NCBI GenBank assembly: GCA_016703425.1
Contig: JADJCA010000029.1
Span: forward strand, 558,001-622,000
Direction: 5' to 3'
Source of the DNA: Myxococcales bacterium
Lineage (GTDB): Bacteria > Myxococcota_A > Polyangia > Polyangiales > Polyangiaceae
Length of the DNA stretch: 64,000 bases
Shown one piece after another: positions 55,033-62,327 of this stretch. Position 1 is the stretch's first letter, and each line of letters opens with the position of its first letter. Made by a program: the position numbers and the translations under genes. Below the pieces are notes generated by a model, which ran no database searches, was not told the DNA's origin, and worked only from the letters and a program-made list of their open reading frames with translations.

Positions 55033-55777
55033 GATAGGCGTCCATGAGGTCCGTTCCGCAGGGGAAGTCGCTGGCCCAATCGATGAACGCCTTCACCTTC
55101 TCCTTGCCACGGAAGATCGCGCCGTGCTGCGGAGCGATGCACTCGAGATCGAGGGTGCGCGCCATGTCGGCCCACAGCTTCATGGCCTTGCCGTTGGCCA
55201 TGTAGCGCTTGTGGAATCCCGTCATGAACTTGAGGTGCGCCTCGAAGTCAGGGACCTCGATGTAACCGGCGCCGAGGGAGGCGCCGAGGTCGCCGCTGTA
55301 GAGAATCTTGGAGATCGGATCGTAGATCTGGAAGTTGCCCGGTGAGTGGAGGAAGTGGGCCGGGACCACTGGCAGCTTGCTGGCGCCGAGCGTCAGGACC
55401 TTGCCCTCGTCAGGGATCGGGAGGAGTCGCGACTCGACGAGCCGATCGAGCCCGAAGTGGGCTACGAAGCGGGTCCACAGGGCAGAGACGTGCGCTGTCG
55501 CGTCGGTCGTCATGAGCCAGCCGTTGACGGCGGCGACGATGTCCGGGTCTTGGTGCGACAAGAAGATCGTCTCGAGCTTCGCGCCACCGGTGAGCAAGCC
55601 GAGGGTGTTGCTGAGGACCTTCGAGTAGACCTTGTGACCGCCGGGATCGAGGATCATCCCCGCCTTGCCATCGACGATGACGTACTGGTTGGCTTGGACC
55701 GCCAGGCCCTCGCCGGAGACGTCCTCTAAGAGGACGTTCTTGTGGGTGCCGTTGTCGAACAGAACAGTGTGCGCCAT
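55016..55777 (-). CDS. Metallo-beta-lactamase-fold diiron protein, ODP/FprA-like
   Basis: 253 residues. Metal-ligand motifs of the flavodiiron branch are present without the flavodoxin domain: SHQDPDIV (HxDxD), HFLHSPGNF, YSGDLGAS and CIAPQHGAIF. The His expected directly after the second Asp is Ile. Stand-alone proteins of this type include the oxygen-binding diiron protein of Treponema chemotaxis. Beside a kinase, a response regulator and a roadblock protein, an oxygen or redox sensor is more likely than an NO/O2 reductase, because no flavodoxin or electron donor gene is present. This is an inference. Confidence 0.8.
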   Translation of the reverse strand: MAHTVLFDNGTHKNVLLEDVSGEGLAVQANQYVIVDGKAGMILDPGGHKVYSKVLSNTLGLLTGGAKLETIFLSHQDPDIVAAVNGWLMTTDATAHVSALWTRFVAHFGLDRLVESRLLPIPDEGKVLTLGASKLPVVPAHFLHSPGNFQIYDPISKILYSGDLGASLGAGYIEVPDFEAHLKFMTGFHKRYMANGKAMKLWADMARTLDLECIAPQHGAIFRGKEKVKAFIDWASDFPCGTDLMDAYRVPAA

Positions 55778-55802
55778 GGTCGTCGTCCTTTCCGTTCGTT
55801 CT

Positions 55803-56168
55803 TCAGAGCACCTTGCGTAGATCTTCGGCGGCGCGCCTCATGTCGAGGAGCACAAGGCCGAGCTTGGCCGCCTTCCCCGCCAAGACGAGCAGCACGGTGC
55901 CCGACGCAGCGGCAATGGTCACCGCGTAGCCGTTCTTTCCGCGCACGAGGATCTCTTCGACGTCGCCGCGCTCGAGCTCGGAGGCGGCTCGCGCGCCGAG
56001 GCTCGACAAGGTGGCGCTCATGCCTGCGACGCGCCCGTCCTCGATGTGTTGCGGGCAGCGCGCTCGCGATCATCAGCCCGTCCTCCGAGATGAGGGCGCT
56101 CGCCTCGACGTCGGGGAGGAGCTCTGGAGTCCTCGGAGAATCTTGTTCAGTGAGTCGACTCGAGACAT
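55803..56168 (-). pseudogene. Roadblock/LC7 domain protein, two frameshifts
   Basis: ATG 56168 has GAAGGAG 8 nt upstream and opens MSRVDSLNKILRGLQSSSP. Near 56114 and 56052 the reading changes frame; the pieces DVEASALISEDGLMIASALP, QHIEDGRVAGMSATLSSLG and ELERGDVEEILVRGKNGYAV form a normal roadblock domain of 121 residues. The family includes MglB-like GTPase-activating and scaffold proteins. Breaks are probably sequence errors, since every segment is well conserved. Gap to the kinase gene is 13 nt and to the MBL gene 25 nt. Confidence 0.75.
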
Positions 56169-56181
56169 GTTCGGTTCTCCT

Positions 56182-57210
56182 TCAGCCGGAGCGACGTCCG
56201 GCCTTGGTCACAGGCAAACGGAGCACGACTTCAGTGCCCGCTCCCAGGTTGCTGGTCACATCGAGCGTTCCCCCAGACGCGGTGGCGACCTGCTTGCACA
56301 ACGCAAGGCCGATGCCCGAACCAGTGGGTTTGTTGGTGAAGAACAGATCGGTACAGCGAGCGGCGACCTCCGGCGTCATGCCCGGCCCGTCGTCGCGAAC
56401 GTGGAGAACAAAGACGGCGCCGTCCTCGTCGAGGCGCGCATCGACTTCGATGCGGTGCCCCTTGCCGCACGCGTCGATGGCATTGCGCACGAGGTTGAAG
56501 ACCACCCCGCTGACGACGTTGCGATCGATAGGGAGGAGGGGGAGCGCTCGACCGAGCGAAACGAGCGTGATGCCGCGCCGCGCGGCCGTCGGTTCGAGGA
56601 TTCGGCACGCTTCTTGGACCGCGTGGTCGATGGCCTCGTGGCGTCCCGTGAGCAGCGGCGAGGCGAAGCCACCGACGCCTTGGAGGGTCAGGTGGATGCG
56701 CCGCACTTCGGTAAGCAGCGCATGGATGTCCTCGGGGGTAACCGGCTGGGGGTCTTCAATCATGACCTCGAGCATCGTCGAGAGCGCCGCCAGCGGGTTC
56801 TTGAGCTCATGTAGAATGCACGGGAGCGCGTCGCCGAGGGCCGCCATCTGGAGGAGCCGATCTCGCTGCGTTCGGAGCTCGAGGACGTTCGAAATCTCCT
56901 GAAAGAGAATGGCGTAGCCAGGAGCTCCCGTCGGATCGACGTATCGCGAGACGGAGTAGCCATAGACTTTGTTGGGTTCGCGCCGCGCCTTGATCTCACC
57001 GCGTCCTGCGAGGGCCATGTCGGCGATGGGCGCGATGAACTGGGCGACGTTGCAGCCCACGAGCGCGCCGCGGTCGGCGCCGAAAATTCGGCTCGCGGCG
57101 ACGTTGACGGCGGTGATCTCGCCGGCGTTCGTCGTCGCCACCACGCCTGCGCTGAGGGCGTCGATGAGCTCGCTCTCGCGCGGCTCAAAGTGGGACGACG
57201 TGGCGAGCAT
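56182..57210 (-). CDS. PAS-domain sensor histidine kinase, soluble
   Basis: 342 residues from ATG 57210. PAS domain at about residues 12-110 (LIDALSAGVVATTNAGEITA). Phosphoacceptor His in LHELKNPLAALS at about residue 135, N box NLVRNAIDACG at about 245, G1 DDGPGMT at about 276, G2 GSGIGLAL at about 300. There is no membrane segment, so the kinase is cytoplasmic and senses through PAS or through partners such as the ODP-like protein encoded just downstream. It heads a cluster of six genes on this strand; the REC-DUF4388 protein is the likely substrate. Confidence 0.9.
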   Translation of the reverse strand: MLATSSHFEPRESELIDALSAGVVATTNAGEITAVNVAASRIFGADRGALVGCNVAQFIAPIADMALAGRGEIKARREPNKVYGYSVSRYVDPTGAPGYAILFQEISNVLELRTQRDRLLQMAALGDALPCILHELKNPLAALSTMLEVMIEDPQPVTPEDIHALLTEVRRIHLTLQGVGGFASPLLTGRHEAIDHAVQEACRILEPTAARRGITLVSLGRALPLLPIDRNVVSGVVFNLVRNAIDACGKGHRIEVDARLDEDGAVFVLHVRDDGPGMTPEVAARCTDLFFTNKPTGSGIGLALCKQVATASGGTLDVTSNLGAGTEVVLRLPVTKAGRRSG

Positions 57211-57419
57211 GGCCGTCGCTCTGCATGATCGAGGCCAGCGGTCCCGGCGTGAAAATCGCTGACGCGAACCGGGTTTGGGGGCCGCGTGGTCGCGTTTTTC
57301 CGAACCGCTTGCGCAGGAGCGGCGCAAGTCCTTCGTCCAAAATGTGGACTGACCAAAGGGTCGTCGCCGGCAGCCTTACGACCTCGTTCGCGGCGCGGCC
57401 GTCGCCGTCGCACGCGCTC

Positions 57420-59603
57420 CTACCCTTGGCGTGCGCGCAAGGTTCTCGTGAATAGGAGCAGGAGCAGGAAGATGAGCACAGCGTAGGCGGTCCCGTAGCC
57501 GAGCTGCGCTTCCCGCGTGAAGGCCCATCGGTAGGCCTCGCTCACAAGGATGTCGGTGGCGCCGTCGGGCTCACCGCCGGAGACGAGGTAGACGACGTTG
57601 AACATGTTGAAGGTCCACACGCCGCCAAGCGCCACGGCCGGCGCGATGGCCGGCAAGACGATGGGCATGGTGACCAACCGGAAGCGTTGCCAGCGCGTGG
57701 CGCCGTCGACCTCCGCGGCTTCAAGGAGCGTCGGATCCATGCTCGAGAGGGCGCCCGAGACGACGACCATCATGAACGGGAAGCCGAGCCACGCGTTCGT
57801 GATGACGTTGGCCGTAAAGGCTGTGCCGAAGCGCGAGAACCACGAGACGGGCGATACACCGACGAGCGCCAAGAGCGCGTTCACAGCGCCAAACTGCCGG
57901 TGGAACATGCCCTTCCATACGAGCGCGGTCACGTAGGACGGCACAGCCCACGGGACGATGAGCAAGACCCGGTAGAGGCCGCGAAGGCGAAGCGTCGGGC
58001 GCGCCAGGAGCGTGCCCAAGAAGAGGCCCAGCGCCACGTGCAGCGCGAGGTTGACGGCGGTCCACAAGACCGTCACGAAGAGCGTTCGGTACACCGAGTC
58101 GGCGCCGAAGAGTGGACCGCCGCGCGCCGTAAGGATGTCGACGTAGTTGGCGAACCCCACGAAGGTCGGGGCTTGCCGCGTACCCGCAAAGAACGAGGTG
58201 AAGGCGCCCACCGCCAAAGGCACGACGACGAGGACGACGACGCTGACGGCGGCCGTGAGCGTCCAGGGTAGGAGCCGAGCGGAGCGACGCGCCTCGCCGG
58301 AGCGAATGAACGCACCCGCGCGAGACACCATGAAGGCGCACAAGCCCGTTAGGAGGACGCCGAGCGCCAAGAGCCACGGCATCGTCGCCGTCGCCGGCGG
58401 GGGAGGGCGGAGCGCGTCGTTGAAGCGTCGTTCCGCTTCGACGAGCGCGGCCTTCTCCGTCGCGTCGCCGCGGAGGACCTTCTTGATGGCCTGCCCCGTG
58501 GGTTGCCACACGGCTCGCATCGCCGGCGCCGCGCTCAGCGGAATGCCGTCGAGCGCCGCTTGCCGAAAGACGCGCAAGGTCTCATCGGCCGCGAGGTCGG
58601 GCTCGGCGAGGGCGTCGTCGTCGGTGACCACTTGCTGCCCCACGCGCGCGCGAATCACGCTGGCCGGCTTCTGCGAGAGAAATGCTCCGAGGGCGAGGGC
58701 GTCTTTGCTCGCCGCGCCGCGCGGCGTAAACATCGCGGCCTCGACGGTGACGTACGACCGAAGCGGGCGCCTCTGCGCGGCGTCGGCGAAGGGGAGCTTA
58801 GCGACGCGGTAGCGCACCCTCGCTGCGCCGCCAGTGCCGAGCTCGGCGGCCAAATACGGTCCGCCGATGACCGCGGCGGCACGGCCCGTCGTAAAGAGGC
58901 TTAGGACGAGCGCGCCGTTCGGCTCGCGCGGCACGACGCCACGCTCGGTGAGCGTCCGAACAAGAGCGAGGGCGTCTTGGCTGAAGGCGCTGCTGCCGCC
59001 GTAGCGGAGGCCGTCTTCGCTGAGCAAGAGGCCGCCAAAGGCGTGCACGAAGGCCGCGTGGAAGAAGACGTTCTCAGCCTCGTAGGCCAAGGGATAGACG
59101 CCCGATGGAAGCGGCGTCGCTTCGAGCTCTTGAAGCGTCGCCGGCGCGCGCGGCAAGAGCGCCTCGTTGACGTAGAGCGCCAGGGCCTTCGTCGCGAGGG
59201 CGATGCCGTAGCGGCGGCCGTCGATGAGCAACGTCTCCTCGAGCCTCGCAGGCAAGCCCGACCTCGGCGAGTCGTTCGGCAGAGGCGCCACGACGCCGAG
59301 CCTTGCGTGCACACCGAGGCGCTCGTGGGCGTCGATGAAGAGATCAGGGCCGTTGCCCGAAGGCACCGCCGCCTGGAGCTTCGCGAGGTACGCGTCAAAG
59401 GGGACGGCGAGCAGCTCGCTCTTGATGCCGAGCGCCGCCTCCGCCGCGACGACTGCTTCGCGAAGGCCGCGCTCTTCGCCGCCGCGGTACGAGTGCCAGA
59501 CGACCACAGGCTCTTTGGCGTGCGCCGTCGTCGCGGCGAGCCACGAGGCGAGGAGCGCGCAGACGACGAGGACGAAGCGCGCCGGCACCATCGCTCCCGT
59601 CAT
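57420..59603 (-). CDS. Fused sugar-binding protein and MalF-type permease
   Basis: 727 residues from ATG 59603, overlapping the malK stop (ATGA). A signal peptide (ASWLAATTAHAK) leads into a MalE-like solute-binding domain (VVVWHSYRGGEERGLREAV, GPDLFIDAHERLG, FTTGRAAAVIGGPY) to about residue 395. A Pro-rich linker and membrane helix at about 408-425 follow, then a MalF-type permease with the EAA loop LLEAAEVDGATRWQRF at about residue 635. Binding protein and permease, normally separate, are one chain, so the receptor is tethered at 1:1. The MalG partner is at 49999-50838. Confidence 0.9.
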   Translation of the reverse strand: MTGAMVPARFVLVVCALLASWLAATTAHAKEPVVVWHSYRGGEERGLREAVVAAEAALGIKSELLAVPFDAYLAKLQAAVPSGNGPDLFIDAHERLGVHARLGVVAPLPNDSPRSGLPARLEETLLIDGRRYGIALATKALALYVNEALLPRAPATLQELEATPLPSGVYPLAYEAENVFFHAAFVHAFGGLLLSEDGLRYGGSSAFSQDALALVRTLTERGVVPREPNGALVLSLFTTGRAAAVIGGPYLAAELGTGGAARVRYRVAKLPFADAAQRRPLRSYVTVEAAMFTPRGAASKDALALGAFLSQKPASVIRARVGQQVVTDDDALAEPDLAADETLRVFRQAALDGIPLSAAPAMRAVWQPTGQAIKKVLRGDATEKAALVEAERRFNDALRPPPPATATMPWLLALGVLLTGLCAFMVSRAGAFIRSGEARRSARLLPWTLTAAVSVVVLVVVPLAVGAFTSFFAGTRQAPTFVGFANYVDILTARGGPLFGADSVYRTLFVTVLWTAVNLALHVALGLFLGTLLARPTLRLRGLYRVLLIVPWAVPSYVTALVWKGMFHRQFGAVNALLALVGVSPVSWFSRFGTAFTANVITNAWLGFPFMMVVVSGALSSMDPTLLEAAEVDGATRWQRFRLVTMPIVLPAIAPAVALGGVWTFNMFNVVYLVSGGEPDGATDILVSEAYRWAFTREAQLGYGTAYAVLIFLLLLLFTRTLRARQG

Positions 59604-60720
59604 CGCGGTGCGGCGAGCGCGAGCTCGCCGTCGAAGAGATGGACCGCCTCGGGGAGGCGTACAGCGGCGCCCGCTCTCCGACTTTCGGAAACGAGCCCTC
59701 CACGCGCGCGACGAAGCGCGCATCGCCGTCGAGGAGGCCGTAGGCGAAGGCGCCAAAGCCGAGCGCCTCGACGAGCTCGATCTCGAGCGTTCCCACGTTG
59801 ACCGCCGACGGCGTCGGCGCACCCACGGTGACGTCGTGAGGGCGAATGCCCGCCGTGACCGTCATGCCGCGTGCGGCGCGACCGCCGAAGCGGGCGGCGT
59901 CGACGGGAACCGTGAAGCCGCGACCTTCGAAGCGAAGGCCGTCGCTCTCGCCGGCGCCTTCGAGCCGACCGTCTATGAAGTTCATGGGAGGCGAACCGAG
60001 GAAGGTCGCGACGAAGCGCGTGCGAGGTCGCTCGTAGACCTCGAGCGGCGGGCCCGACTGCTCGACCTTGCCGCCCTTCAAGACGAAGAGGTCGTCGGCC
60101 AAGGTCATGGCCTCCACTTGGTCGTGCGTCACGTAGAGCGACGTCGCTCCGAGTCGGTCGTGAAGCTTGCGGATCTCGATGCGCACCTCGGCGCGAAGCG
60201 CCGCGTCGAGGTTCGAGAGGGGCTCGTCGTAGAGGTAGAGCTGCGCGCTTCGAACGATGGCGCGGCCCATGGCGACGCGTTGGCGCTGGCCGCCCGAGAG
60301 CGCCTTCGGCAAGCGCTCGAGGAGCGGCTCGAGGCCGAGGATGCGTGACGCTTCGGCCACGCGAGTTTGAACCTCGGCTTCTGGCGTCTTTCGCAGCCTG
60401 AGGCCAAAGGCCATGTTGTCCCTCACCGTGAGGTGCGGGTAGAGCGCGTAGCTCTGGAACACCATGGCGATGTCGCGTTCGCGCGGCGGCCGATGGGTGA
60501 CGTCTCGATCGGCGATGCGCACGACGCCCTCGTCGACGGTCTCGAGGCCCGCGACGACGCGCAGCAGGGTGCTCTTGCCGCAGCCGCTCGGGCCAACGAG
60601 CACGACGAAGCGGCCCTCGCCGATGGCCAAGTCGACGCCGCGCAGCACCGGCGTCGTGCCCAGCGTGCGGACAACGCCCAATAGCTCGCAGCGGAACGGC
60701 CCTTGGGGTCGCGCCGCCAA
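59600..60720 (-). pseudogene. Sugar ABC transporter ATPase, MalK type, 3' frameshift
   Basis: The start is TTG 60720, one base after the hemerythrin stop; no ATG is available before Walker A. Walker A GPSGCGKST, Q-loop VFQSYALYP, signature LSGGQRQRVAMGRA, Walker B YLYDEPLSNLDA and H-loop VTHDQVEAM are intact. The C-terminal MalK regulatory OB domain follows (GIRPHDVTV). A one-base loss near 59651 shifts the last residues: the other frame reads SPEAVHLFDGELALAAPR and stops at TGA 59600, overlapping the start of the MalE-MalF fusion. It energises import of the sugar. Confidence 0.9.
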
Positions 60721-60721
60721 G

Positions 60722-61180
60722 TCAGTGCCTCTTCTTCCCCTGGAGCTTCGCTTGGAGGGCCTTCAGGTTGCCTTCGCTGAGGGTCTTCCGGATGCCGCGC
60801 AAGAGCGCCGTCTCCCGCTGCGCGTGCGCGGCGTAGGCGGCCTCAAGGCGCTCGAAGAGCGCGCGCATGGTGACGACGTCGAGCTCGCTCCGCGCGGCCA
60901 CGGCCTGGAGCCTTACGGCGAGGCCACAGATGGCGTCATGCCCTTCGGCGAGCGACGCGAGACTCGTCGCTGCCTCGGGCGCCAACTCGGCGAGCAGCGG
61001 GAAGACCGTCTCTTCCTCTTCGCCGAAGTGCTCGATGACCAGCTCCGTCAGCGCGTAGAGCTTGTCGGTCAGGGCGGCGCGGTCGAACTCCGGCCCCTTG
61101 AACCACTCGCCAAGCTCTAGCAACACCGCCGACAAGGGCGCATGATCGTGCTCGAGTCGCTCGAAGAGGTCGTCGTGCAT
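60722..61180 (-). CDS. Hemerythrin HHE-domain protein
   Basis: 152 residues from ATG 61180. His ligands of the HHE fold are in RLEHDHAPL, LVIEHFGEEEETVFPLL, AEGHDAICGL and AAYAAHAQRE, spaced as in four-helix diiron hemerythrins that bind O2 or handle iron and NO stress. It ends one base before the malK start, so the two share a transcript. The pairing of an oxygen-binding protein with a sugar transporter is unusual; note that the downstream signalling cluster also encodes a diiron MBL protein. Confidence 0.88.
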   Translation of the reverse strand: MHDDLFERLEHDHAPLSAVLLELGEWFKGPEFDRAALTDKLYALTELVIEHFGEEEETVFPLLAELAPEAATSLASLAEGHDAICGLAVRLQAVAARSELDVVTMRALFERLEAAYAAHAQRETALLRGIRKTLSEGNLKALQAKLQGKKRH

Positions 61181-61435
61181 GGCGCCGGAGGCTACTCCGT
61201 TTTGGCGTCGGCGGCGCCGTTTTGGCGACCCGAACGCCGCCCTGCGATGCTCGTTTGCCACGGCCCGTCGGCTCGGTCCGTCGCGAGCTGACGCTTCGGG
61301 CGGAAGGCCTTGCACGCCGGCGCAGATTCGGCGCCCCGCCCCGCGTCGACGAGCGCTTTCGCCCGGTTTCGGTGAGGCATCGCACTTGCACACGTTACGC
61401 CGCTTGGCCGGTCGCTGGCCGAGGTTGGGTGCATC

Positions 61436-62323
61436 ATGAGCCCGTCTCTGTCGATCCTCGTTGTGGATGATGAGCCGTCGGCTCGGACCGGCCTCCGCCA
61501 TGCCATTGTCGCCTGTGGTCATCGCTGCTCTACAGCCGCCGATGGCGACGACGCCGCTCGGCTCCTCGCGCACGCCCACTTCGACGTCGTCATCAGCGAT
61601 TGGCGCATGCCTCGCATGAGCGGCATCGAACTCTGCCGTGAATTGCGCGTGCACGAAGAGTCGCTCTACACGTACTTCATCCTCGTGACGGCGATGAACG
61701 ACCGAGAGCATCGGCTCGAGGCCCTTGCCGCCGGCGCGGACGAGTTCTTGAGCAAGCCCATCGACGTCGAGGAGCTTCGGCTGCGGCTCAGCGGCGCCGA
61801 GCGCCTCGTGACGGGACAGCGTCAGATGCGACGCGACAGCGAGGGGGCGGCGGTGCTCGCGCGCATGGACGCGCTCACGGGCGTCGGCAATCGACTGCGC
61901 ATGGAGGAGGACCTCCACGCCCTGGTGTCAGACGCCGAGCGCTACGACCACGCGAGCTCCCTCGCGTTCTTTGACATCGACAACTTCAAGCAGTGGAATG
62001 ACACGCACGGGCACGTCGACGGCGACCGCATCCTGAAGGAGGTCGCGTACGCCATCCGGCACGCGGTGCGCGCGGCGGACCGCGTCTACCGCTACGGCGG
62101 CGAGGAGTTCGTGGTCACGTTGCCGCACCAGACCGCCGCGGAGGCGGCCCTCGTCGCGGAGCGCGTTCGCGCCGCGGTCGCCGCCGCGTGCCCCGTTACG
62201 GTGAGCGCGGGCGTGGCGCAGCTCGCGCCGAACGCCACGGCGCAGGACTGGATCTCGGCAGCCGACGCCGCGCTCTACCGTGCGAAGGCGCGCGGCAGGG
62301 ACCGCGTCGTCGTTGCCGATTGA
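61436..62323 (+). CDS. REC-GGDEF diguanylate cyclase (WspR/PleD-like)
   Basis: 295 residues. REC domain with LVVDDEP, phosphoacceptor Asp55 in VVISDWRMP, and FLSKPID. The GGDEF domain follows a short linker: RMDALTGVGNRLR, FDIDNFKQWNDTHGH and active site GGEEF at about residue 221. The inhibitory I-site RAAD lies five residues before it, so product feedback is expected. It makes cyclic di-GMP when phosphorylated. It is divergent from the hemerythrin gene; the cognate kinase is not obvious. Confidence 0.94.
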   Translation: MSPSLSILVVDDEPSARTGLRHAIVACGHRCSTAADGDDAARLLAHAHFDVVISDWRMPRMSGIELCRELRVHEESLYTYFILVTAMNDREHRLEALAAGADEFLSKPIDVEELRLRLSGAERLVTGQRQMRRDSEGAAVLARMDALTGVGNRLRMEEDLHALVSDAERYDHASSLAFFDIDNFKQWNDTHGHVDGDRILKEVAYAIRHAVRAADRVYRYGGEEFVVTLPHQTAAEAALVAERVRAAVAAACPVTVSAGVAQLAPNATAQDWISAADAALYRAKARGRDRVVVAD

Positions 62324-62327
62324 TCGA

